Below, one piece after another: positions 1 through 5,466 of a stretch of DNA of 10,000 bases. How positions within the stretch are numbered: the stretch's first letter is position 1; every line of letters begins with the position of its first letter. A program made the position numbers and the translations under genes. The notes under the pieces are model-generated. The model was not told the DNA's origin and ran no database searches. It was given only the letters and a program-made list of their open reading frames with translations. The DNA comes from Nitrospira sp. (lineage in GTDB: Bacteria; Nitrospirota; Nitrospiria; Nitrospirales; Nitrospiraceae), in the NCBI GenBank assembly GCA_020216985.1, contig JAIWOH010000148.1, positions 1 to 10,000 of the forward strand, written 5' to 3'.

Positions 1-1
1 G

Positions 2-1264
2 CTGGAAGAAGCGGGACATCTGGCCGACCGCTGCGGCGTGTCGCTGTTCGTCGTCGGCGGCTGTGTGCGGGATCTGCTGCTGGGAATTGAAAACCTAGAC
101 CTTGATCTGGTCGTCGAAGGGGACGGGATCGCCTTCGCGCGTCGGCTCGCGCAGACATTGCATGCGCGGGTCAAGACGCACGAACGGTTCGGGACGGCGA
201 TCCTCGTGCTGCCTGATGGATTCAGGCTCGACGTGGCGACGGCCCGGACCGAGTATTATGAATATCCCACCGCGCTGCCCACCGTCGAGCAAAGTTCCAT
301 TAAGAAAGACCTCTATCGCCGAGACTTTACCATCAACGCCCTTGCGGTTCGGCTCAACGGCAAGGGGTTCGGCGACGTGTTGGATTTCTACGGCGGGCAA
401 CGGGATTTGAACGACAAGGTGATCCGTGTCCTGCACGGGCTCAGTTTTGTCGAAGACCCGACGCGCGTGTTTCGCGCCATTCGGTTCGAGACCCGGTTCG
501 GCTTTCATTTGGGACGCGATACCGCCGCTCTGATCGCCGGCGCCGTCAAGATGAACCTGTTCGACCGGCTGTCCGGTCACCGGTTGTTGGAAGAGCTCAA
601 ACTGTCATTGTCCGAGCGGGAGCCGAAACAGATCATCAGACGCTGGGCGGAGTTCGACTTGCTTCGATTCATCCATCCCAAATTGAGTTGGTCCGATCGG
701 CTGCGGACGTTGTTGGGGTCGATCGAACAGGTGGTCGATTGGTACCGGCTGTTGTACTTAAACCGCAAAATGGACGTTTGGTTGGTCTATATGGCCGGGC
801 TGTTGGAAACGTTGCCGGAACGGGCCGTGGCCGAGGTGCTCAAGCGATTTTCTTTTTCAGAAGCCGAGACATCCACGCTTCGGTCGGTCCGAAGCGGCTG
901 TCGCGACGTCATGCGCCGGTTGGGACGGGCATCCGCTCTCAAACCGGCGGATATCTATCGGCTGTTGTCCGGCCTTTCCGACGAGGCGCTGTTGGCTCTC
1001 ATGGCCAAGAGCAAGGGCGACCTGGTGAAACGCCGGGTGTCGGCGTTTCTGACGACTTATCAGCAGGTCAAGCCGATTCTATCCGGAACGGATTTGCAGG
1101 CGATGGGATTCAAGCCCGGCCCGCAGTTTAAGGAAATCCTCAGCCGCTTGCTCGACGCGCGATTGAACGGAGACGTGAAGACGGAAGCGGAGGAACGGGC
1201 GTTCGTCCTGCGTCTGGCGAAACCTTCGCCCGACCTGTCAGTTCAGCGGGAGAACCGTCATTGA
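2..1264 (+). CDS. tRNA nucleotidyltransferase (CCA-, CC- or A-adding), class II, 5'-partial
   Basis: The enzyme adds part or all of the 3' CCA end of tRNA, using ATP and/or CTP in the cytosol. The visible frame starts at the window edge. The first ATG/GTG-type codon is GTG at 38, but the codons before it read LEEAGHLADRCGV, which matches sequence normally preceding the catalytic core, so the true start lies upstream. Numbered from GTG 38, the class II signature is complete: GGCVRD at 7-12, the metal-binding DLD at 21-23, RRDFTINAL at 94-102, and EDPTR at 139-143 (the EDxxR base-recognition motif) followed by RAIRFETRFGF. A helical tRNA-binding region follows and ends in KPGPQFKEIL and DARLNGDVKTEAEE. 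This tail resembles the long CBS-DHH-nucleotidyltransferase fusions, but the N-terminal half is not visible. No C-terminal HD domain is present. Whether it adds CCA, CC or A cannot be read here. Its 3' end overlaps the convergent downstream gene by 27 bp. Confidence 0.93.
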   Translation: MEEAGHLADRCGVSLFVVGGCVRDLLLGIENLDLDLVVEGDGIAFARRLAQTLHARVKTHERFGTAILVLPDGFRLDVATARTEYYEYPTALPTVEQSSIKKDLYRRDFTINALAVRLNGKGFGDVLDFYGGQRDLNDKVIRVLHGLSFVEDPTRVFRAIRFETRFGFHLGRDTAALIAGAVKMNLFDRLSGHRLLEELKLSLSEREPKQIIRRWAEFDLLRFIHPKLSWSDRLRTLLGSIEQVVDWYRLLYLNRKMDVWLVYMAGLLETLPERAVAEVLKRFSFSEAETSTLRSVRSGCRDVMRRLGRASALKPADIYRLLSGLSDEALLALMAKSKGDLVKRRVSAFLTTYQQVKPILSGTDLQAMGFKPGPQFKEILSRLLDARLNGDVKTEAEERAFVLRLAKPSPDLSVQRENRH

Positions 1265-1942
1265 GACTTCGTGAGGCAGCAACAACGTCGCCGCCGGACC
1301 ATGCTGATCGTCTCCCTGAATCAAAGCGGACAGGAGGATGGGCTGAGGCACTTCTCCCGGTGGAAAAGCCAACATGGCCGGGAAATACAAAAGCGGTGTG
1401 AGCGTCGTGTAACCGACCAAGCGGAGTCGAAACGCCATCAAGACATCGCGCAGCCGGCGAGAGGACTCTTCTTGCGGGAGATGGTCGGGTGCAATACCGG
1501 CTTCCCAGAGGGATCTGCTGACTGTGATGGGAAAGGTGAAACCAAGCTTCTGCGCTTCTTCCGAGACATCGATCAACCACCCCGGTTCCAGAGCCTGCCG
1601 TCGATTGGTTACGGCTTGAGGGACTGAGGATGAGTCTTGGTCCTCAGCGGTGGTGCTTGACTCAACGGCAGGCGATTGGCCGGCGACTTTCGTTGAGGAG
1701 GAAACAGTCGGAGGCGCTGTAGGCGACTGTTCGGTGTCCGTGTCCTTGACGGCGTCGGACGGCCCTCCGCACGGCGTTTCGTCCATTATAGTCGGGGACA
1801 GCGGCATCGCCTGAATCAATCCGGCATAGACCTGCTTGGCCGAGTCAGACCACCGGGGATCACAGGGCCGACCGGCGAACGCCGCTTCCGCAGCCTTTCG
1901 TTCATCGTGGGTCAGGAGCCGTGGAGACCGTGCGCTGTTCAT
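1238..1942 (-). CDS. DUF6573-like hypothetical protein with lineage-type N-terminus
   Basis: A 234-residue protein of unknown function, soluble, with no signal peptide or membrane segment. It has three parts. Residues about 9-45 form a short helical segment (THDERKAAEAAFAGRPCDPRWS). Residues about 55-110 are a low-complexity Ser/Thr/Pro/Asp-rich linker. Residues about 112-225 resemble DUF6573: LEPGWLIDVSEEAQKLGFTFPITVSRSLWE, then a charged stretch RRLRDVLMAFRLRL and a final strand-rich part GPAATLLLPHE. In this family the pattern 'L.DVSE.A...GF.FPV..TR..W' is characteristic; my assignment is from memory of that pattern. DUF6573 proteins are often found on plasmids, phages and in actinobacteria and are usually shorter, so the added N-terminus and linker are notable. 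ATG 1942 has no Shine-Dalgarno but a promoter-like sequence lies just upstream. The gene follows the MFS gene after 37 bp and converges with the tRNA nucleotidyltransferase gene. Confidence 0.8.
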   Translation of the reverse strand: MNSARSPRLLTHDERKAAEAAFAGRPCDPRWSDSAKQVYAGLIQAMPLSPTIMDETPCGGPSDAVKDTDTEQSPTAPPTVSSSTKVAGQSPAVESSTTAEDQDSSSVPQAVTNRRQALEPGWLIDVSEEAQKLGFTFPITVSRSLWEAGIAPDHLPQEESSRRLRDVLMAFRLRLVGYTTLTPLLYFPAMLAFPPGEVPQPILLSALIQGDDQHGPAATLLLPHEVSMTVLPLN

Positions 1943-1948
1943 GGCCGG

Positions 1949-1976
1949 AAGATAATACGGGGACCGTTCAAGTCAA
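1949..1976 (-). promoter_or_regulatory. Candidate sigma70-type promoter of the DUF6573-like gene
   Basis: On the minus strand, TTGACT (1971-1976) is followed by overlapping -10 candidates: TATTAT (1952-1957, 13-bp spacer) and TATCTT (1949-1954, 16-bp spacer). It sits in the 37-bp gap after the MFS stop codon and ends only 6-9 bases before ATG 1942. If active, the mRNA would be leaderless or nearly so, which agrees with the missing Shine-Dalgarno. The promoter call is inferred from sequence alone. Confidence 0.45.
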
Positions 1977-1979
1977 GGG

Positions 1980-3242
1980 TTACTCGGGCAACCGTCGTCC
2001 CTTGGTTTCCGGCGCGAACGCCAGTGCCGCGAGTCCGAGCAGATAGATCAGCGCGATGATGCTGGCAGCCCGCCCAAAGGAGCCTGACGAGGCGACGAGC
2101 CAGCCGGTGAGAAGCGGCGAGACGGAGGCCAGCACCCGCCCGACGTTGAAACAAAAGCCGGCCCCGGTCGCCCTGAGGAGGGTGGGGTACAATTCAGGAA
2201 GATAAATGGGGAATCCGCTGAAGATGCCGTTGTTGAAGAATCCAAGAACAGGGAGAAGGAATAATAACTCGGCATAGCCAGCCGGAAAAAGATAAGTCGT
2301 CGGGAGCATCACCAGGCTTCCGAGGCACATGAACGCGAAAATCGGCCGACGTCCGAACCGGTCGGCCAAGGGGCCAAAGCTGAGGTACCCAAAGATCGCG
2401 CCGCCATTTAACGCCATAATCGCATAACTGACTTGGGCGGAGGCAGCCGCCTGTTCTAAGTGTTTGACTTCCGGCATCTCTCGCACCAGGACCGGCGCCC
2501 AATTGGTGGCACCCCACAGTCCAAACACGGCGACAAAGGCCAACGTCGAGCCCACCAAGGTGGATCGCCGCAGGTCGCCTTCAAAAATGGCGGAAAAAGG
2601 GAGAGCCTGTCGGCGGTGGGCCAGGTGCCATCGTTCGGGCTCCTTGACCCACCATCGGACCAACAAGGCGACGAAAGCGGGAAGCACGCCGACCAGGAAG
2701 AGTGTCCGCCAGCTCGATGCCTTGAGCGCCAGGTTCAATCCGGCGGCCAGAAAAAATCCCACGGCCCAGGCCGACTGTAACAGGCCGGCCGCCTTGGCCC
2801 GTTTCTCTTCCGGCCAAGTCTCCGCGACAATGGAAGCGCCGGCAGCCCATTCTCCGCCGATGCCGAGCGCCGTGAGGAAACGGAACAAGGCCAGGTGCCA
2901 CCAGGTCTCTGAAAGAGCCGCGGCACCGGTAAAGACGGCATAGATGAGGATGGTGGCCATCAGGACCTTGGTGCGACCGAATCGATCGGCCAGGATACCG
3001 AACGTGATGCCGCCGATCGCCCAGCCGATCAGGAAAATCGAGAAAATGATGCCGCCGTACCACCCGATTTGTTCGGAGGAAGGAGAACCATCGCCGACCA
3101 TGAGCAGTTCATGCAGAGCCGGATGCAGCACGATGGCGTAGATCGTCGCATCCATGGCGTCGAACACCCAGCCGAGCCAGGCGACGAACAGCACCAGCCA
3201 TTGATACGAGGTCACGTCGCTCCACCATGATGTCTCCTTCAC
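1980..3242 (-). CDS. MFS transporter (sugar/organic acid:H+ symporter type)
   Basis: A 420-residue inner-membrane transporter of the major facilitator superfamily with about 12 predicted membrane helices. The first helix carries WVFDAMD (residues 25-31), a form of the conserved acidic motif of the sialate/aromatic-acid:H+ symporter branches. Motif A appears in both halves: GILADRFGR at 82-90 and [11 protein letters not shown] at 290-300. [15 protein letters not shown] (121-135) is the typical helix-4 sequence, [20 protein letters not shown] (350-369) marks the second half, and [10 protein letters not shown] closes the protein in sugar-porter style. The long central loop (about 198-228) is cytoplasmic. 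The substrate cannot be deduced from sequence or neighbours. Start GTG 3242 is chosen because GGAG lies 7 bases upstream; an internal in-frame GTG at residue 10 is also preceded by GGAG. The gene is divergent from the J-protein gene. Confidence 0.92.
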   Translation of the reverse strand: MKETSWWSDVTSYQWLVLFVAWLGWVFDAMDATIYAIVLHPALHELLMVGDGSPSSEQIGWYGGIIFSIFLIGWAIGGITFGILADRFGRTKVLMATILIYAVFTGAAALSETWWHLALFRFLTALGIGGEWAAGASIVAETWPEEKRAKAAGLLQSAWAVGFFLAAGLNLALKASSWRTLFLVGVLPAFVALLVRWWVKEPERWHLAHRRQALPFSAIFEGDLRRSTLVGSTLAFVAVFGLWGATNWAPVLVREMPEVKHLEQAAASAQVSYAIMALNGGAIFGYLSFGPLADRFGRRPIFAFMCLGSLVMLPTTYLFPAGYAELLFLLPVLGFFNNGIFSGFPIYLPELYPTLLRATGAGFCFNVGRVLASVSPLLTGWLVASSGSFGRAASIIALIYLLGLAALAFAPETKGRRLPE

Positions 3243-3249
3243 GAGAGGA

Positions 3250-3253
3250 CTCC
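3250..3253 (-). promoter_or_regulatory. Ribosome binding site deciding the MFS start
   Basis: On the minus strand, GGAG is followed by seven bases and then GTG at 3242-3240. This spacing supports the GTG start rather than the ATG overlapping codons 5-6, which is in a different frame. Confidence 0.5.
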
Positions 3254-3310
3254 GTTGCTCAAATCGACGGTTTGTCGAGAGGACGGAGGCAAAAGAAGCG
3301 GCGTAGGCAT

Positions 3311-3344
3311 GGTCCGCTCGGACTGCATCGTCCGAGGACGGACC
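3311..3344. repeat. Strong intergenic hairpin, 13-bp stem with 2-nt bulge
   Basis: GGTCCG (3311-3316) pairs with CGGACC (3339-3344) and CTCGGAC (3317-3323) pairs with GTCCGAG (3330-3336). Two unpaired bases (GA, 3337-3338) form a bulge and TGCATC (3324-3329) is the loop. The element lies between the divergent MFS and J-protein genes, just upstream of the J-protein -10-like hexamer. It is not followed by a T tract on either strand, so it does not look like an intrinsic terminator. It could be an operator, or a structure in the 5' leader of the MFS transcript if that starts further right. Function is unknown; only the symmetry is observed. Confidence 0.6.
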
Positions 3345-3372
3345 GGCGCGTGAAGCGGCATCCGGCCCATGC

Positions 3373-3378
3373 TATAGT
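3373..3378 (+). promoter_or_regulatory. -10-like hexamer of the J-protein gene
   Basis: TATAGT ends 7 bases before ATG 3386, the distance expected if transcription starts at or next to the A of the start codon. A weak -35 candidate (GTGAAG, 3350-3355) lies 17 bp upstream. No Shine-Dalgarno precedes the gene, so a leaderless mRNA is inferred. Confidence 0.45.
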
Positions 3379-3385
3379 CGTCGCC

Positions 3386-4024
3386 ATGGCATGGGTGGAT
3401 TATTATCGGATTTTGGGCGTCTCCCGCGAAGCCTCGGACGACGACATTAAAAAAGCCTACCGGAAGCTGGTTTTGCAACATCATCCCGACCGCAATCCCG
3501 GAAGCCGCGAAGCCGAAGAGACCATCAGAAGAATCAACGCCGCCTATGAAATCATCGGCGATCCCGAAACCAGACGCAGTTACGACCGGCTGTCCTGGGG
3601 AATCGAGCCTCGCGCCGAGGCGGTTGATCTCGACGCCGTTCTTCAAGACATGGAACGGACGCTTTTCGAGGAGGGGCGCAAAGAATTGTTCGCCGCCATG
3701 ATGCGGGATCTTCCCCGTATCAAGACGGAGTTGGCGCTTATTCGAGAGCGGACGGTGGCGGCCCAAGGCTACGATTCCTTTGTCGAGCCGATCGTGCAGG
3801 GCCGAGCCGCCGAGGTGGTGGACGAGTTTGTGACGGACGTCATGCGGGATCGAGCGGAGCGGCTTGTCAACGTCGCCACGGAGATGATGATGTCGCAAGG
3901 AGTGGTCAACCGCGATGACGAACGGGAAGTCCGGCGACTGTCCCATCGGCTTGAAGCCTCCTTGAGAAAGGGACGGTTGCACGGCATCGCCTCGGCGCTG
4001 GAGCTGTTCTACGAACGACAATAG
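3386..4024 (+). CDS. Class C J-domain protein (DnaJ-like co-chaperone)
   Basis: A 212-residue cytosolic protein. Residues about 5-68 form a canonical J domain: [24 protein letters not shown] at 33-35 within QHHPDRNPG, then [20 protein letters not shown]. The HPD tripeptide stimulates Hsp70 (DnaK) ATPase activity in this family. There is no Gly/Phe-rich region, no zinc finger and no DnaJ C-terminal substrate-binding domain, so it is not the general DnaJ or CbpA. Residues about 75-212 are a charged, probably all-helical region that I do not recognise; it likely targets DnaK to a specific client. The frame is open further upstream to 3227, but that extension is low-complexity Arg/Lys-rich sequence through the intergenic hairpin. 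ATG 3386 sits directly before the J domain. The gene converges with the amidohydrolase gene, leaving only 4 bp between stop codons. Confidence 0.88.
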   Translation: MAWVDYYRILGVSREASDDDIKKAYRKLVLQHHPDRNPGSREAEETIRRINAAYEIIGDPETRRSYDRLSWGIEPRAEAVDLDAVLQDMERTLFEEGRKELFAAMMRDLPRIKTELALIRERTVAAQGYDSFVEPIVQGRAAEVVDEFVTDVMRDRAERLVNVATEMMMSQGVVNRDDEREVRRLSHRLEASLRKGRLHGIASALELFYERQ

Positions 4025-4028
4025 ACGG

Positions 4029-5261
4029 TTACTGCGCCAAAGGTCCCGCCACAAACCGCCCCGCCTGCATGACGCCGAGAATCCGGCTCCGATCACGCAG
4101 ATAGTCGATATGGGTCAGCGGATTACCTTCGATCACCAATAGGTCGGCGATCATTCCACGCGCAAGCAAGCCGATTTCCTTGTCGATGCCGATCAAACGG
4201 GCCGCTTGTGAGGTCGAGGCCATGATGGCCTCCATCGGTGTCATGCCGAGCGCCACCATCCGTTCCAGCTCCTGCGCATTGTCACCGTGATAGTTGAACG
4301 GCGTGCCGGCGTCGGTGCCCATGGCGATCAAGAGCCCTCGCCGGTGGGCCAGTTTGAAACCGGCCTGATGCCGTCTGGCCATCGCCCTGGCCTTATCGAG
4401 GGCGCTGTCAGGGATGCCGCATCCCCGCCGACAGGCTGCGGTGGTGGCCAGGGCGGAGAGGGTCGGGACCATGTAGACCGCATGGCGTTCAAACAGGTCG
4501 GCTGTCTTGTCGTCCAGCAAGGTCGCATGTTCAATCGAGAGGACGCCGGCTTGGATGGCGTTGGTCATGCCGGTCGCCCCATGGGCGTGGGCCGCGACCT
4601 TTCGTCCCATTCGCTTCGCCTCTTCGACCGCGGCAAGAAGTTCTTCGACGGTCATTTGAGCCTCCTCTGGAGAGGTGCCCGGCGTGAGGACCCCGCCGGA
4701 GGCGATCACTTTAATGACTTGGGCTCCTGCGGTGACTTGAGCGGCGACGGCTTCACGGACCTGTTCCGTTCCCTGGACTTCCCGCCCGATAAAACGGGCA
4801 TGGCCGCCCACCATGCACAAGACTTGACCGGCTCCGATGATGCGAGGCCCTGGTTGGAGGCCCGCCTCGATCGCTCGTTTAAGGGTAAAGATCGAGTGGT
4901 CCCGTGAACCGACGTCGCGGACGGTGGTGATGCCGGCTTCCAACGTCTGCCGTGCGTGCTTGGCGGCTTTGAGAAGTGTATAGGCAGGTTGTTCCGATTC
5001 CAACGTTGAGACTACGTCCGGTTCTGCTCCCAGACAGAGGTGGACATGGCAGTCAATCAGCCCGGGCAAGACGGTCAAGCCCCGGCCATTGATCCGCATC
5101 GCGTCAGGCGGAACGGTGACAGTTCGGCCGGGGCCAAGGGCCGCGATGTGAGCCCCTCGAATCAGAATTGTGCCGTGATCGATCGTTGACCCGGTTCCGT
5201 CGATGAGACGGGCCCGTTGAATCACGATTGTCTTGTGTCCTGGTCTTCGGCCCTGCTTCAC
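4029..5261 (-). CDS. Metal-dependent amidohydrolase (imidazolonepropionase/prolidase-like)
   Basis: A roughly 410-residue cytosolic hydrolase of the amidohydrolase superfamily, with a TIM barrel flanked by a small beta sandwich. Numbered from GTG 5261, metal ligands are recognisable: HVH at 72-74 in PGLIDCHVHLCLG, Lys184 in VIKVIASGG (the carbamylated-lysine position), His225/227 in AAHAHG, His245 in IEHA, and Asp317 in GTDAGTP. The C-terminal ASTSQAARLIGIDKEIGLLARGMIADLLVIEGNPL returns to the sandwich domain. The pattern fits the Xaa-Pro dipeptidase/imidazolonepropionase-like group that cleaves N-acyl amino acids or dipeptides; the actual substrate is unknown, and no hut genes are nearby. 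No signal peptide is present. GTG 5261 is preferred because GGGGGAGG lies 5 bases upstream. ATG 5285, eight codons earlier, has no ribosome binding site and is the alternative. The gene is divergent from the protease gene. Confidence 0.9.
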   Translation of the reverse strand: MKQGRRPGHKTIVIQRARLIDGTGSTIDHGTILIRGAHIAALGPGRTVTVPPDAMRINGRGLTVLPGLIDCHVHLCLGAEPDVVSTLESEQPAYTLLKAAKHARQTLEAGITTVRDVGSRDHSIFTLKRAIEAGLQPGPRIIGAGQVLCMVGGHARFIGREVQGTEQVREAVAAQVTAGAQVIKVIASGGVLTPGTSPEEAQMTVEELLAAVEEAKRMGRKVAAHAHGATGMTNAIQAGVLSIEHATLLDDKTADLFERHAVYMVPTLSALATTAACRRGCGIPDSALDKARAMARRHQAGFKLAHRRGLLIAMGTDAGTPFNYHGDNAQELERMVALGMTPMEAIMASTSQAARLIGIDKEIGLLARGMIADLLVIEGNPLTHIDYLRDRSRILGVMQAGRFVAGPLAQ

Positions 5262-5279
5262 GATCGCCTCCCCCCGATC
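5262..5279 (-). promoter_or_regulatory. Shine-Dalgarno in a small hairpin loop before the amidohydrolase
   Basis: On the minus strand GATCG (5279-5275) and CGATC (5266-5262) can pair, leaving the 8-base loop GGGGGAGG, a strong Shine-Dalgarno. The stem ends directly at GTG 5261-5259. The purine-rich site with correct spacing argues for the GTG start. Whether the hairpin helps or hinders translation is unknown. Confidence 0.5.
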
Positions 5280-5301
5280 TTCCATTTTTTACGCCGGCCC
5301 C

Positions 5302-5307
5302 AGTATA
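5302..5307 (-). promoter_or_regulatory. -10-like hexamer of the amidohydrolase gene
   Basis: TATACT on the minus strand is a near-consensus -10. It would place the transcript start around 5295, giving a leader of about 35 bases before GTG 5261 that contains the strong Shine-Dalgarno. No convincing -35 is visible at 16-18 bp. Confidence 0.45.
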
Positions 5308-5331
5308 GCCAAGTTCCTGTGGGGAGGCTAT
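5305..5331. repeat. Inverted repeat over the amidohydrolase -10 region
   Basis: ATAGCC (5305-5310) and GGCTAT (5326-5331) form a perfect 6-bp inverted repeat with a 15-bp spacer. Half-site centres are 21 bp apart, two DNA helical turns, and the left half overlaps the candidate -10. This geometry suits a dimeric repressor operator, but a 6-bp repeat can arise by chance. The rest of the gap, to about 5452, shows nothing further that I recognise. Confidence 0.3.
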
Positions 5332-5452
5332 GGCCCGTTCGCACATATCAGGAAGAGGAGGGGGCCATCATCTCCTTCCAACTGCTTCGGCGACTACTTT
5401 GGGTCGTTCCTCTAGCCATTTCGAGGGGTAGGGAACCGGCTTTCGGCCGTGG

Positions 5453-5458
5453 TACAGT
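5453..5458 (+). promoter_or_regulatory. -10-like hexamer of the CPBP protease gene
   Basis: TACAGT ends 8 bases before the in-frame ATG at 5467, consistent with a leaderless start there. No clear -35 is seen, and an out-of-frame ATG at 5460 also follows it. The call is weak by itself and gains weight only from the similar spacing at other genes in the window. Confidence 0.3.
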
Positions 5459-5466
5459 CATGCCCG

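Noticed and set aside
1271..1627. 118-codon plus-strand frame following the tRNA nucleotidyltransferase
   Set aside because: It lies antisense to the DUF6573-like domain and shows no family resemblance or ribosome binding site.
3311..3344. Hairpin considered as an intrinsic terminator
   Set aside because: No T tract follows on either strand and it lies between the starts of two divergent genes, not after a gene end.
3227..3385. In-frame N-terminal extension of the J-protein by 53 residues
   Set aside because: The extension is Arg/Lys-rich low complexity, runs through the intergenic hairpin and the MFS start, and J domains normally begin a few residues after the start as they do from ATG 3386.
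3239..4096. 285-codon open frame on the minus strand across the J-protein gene
   Set aside because: It is the antisense shadow of a clear J-domain gene; its translation has no recognisable domain and it overlaps the amidohydrolase end.
4287..4907. 206-codon open frame on the plus strand within the amidohydrolase gene
   Set aside because: Antisense shadow of a gene with all catalytic motifs; no domain-like sequence in this frame.
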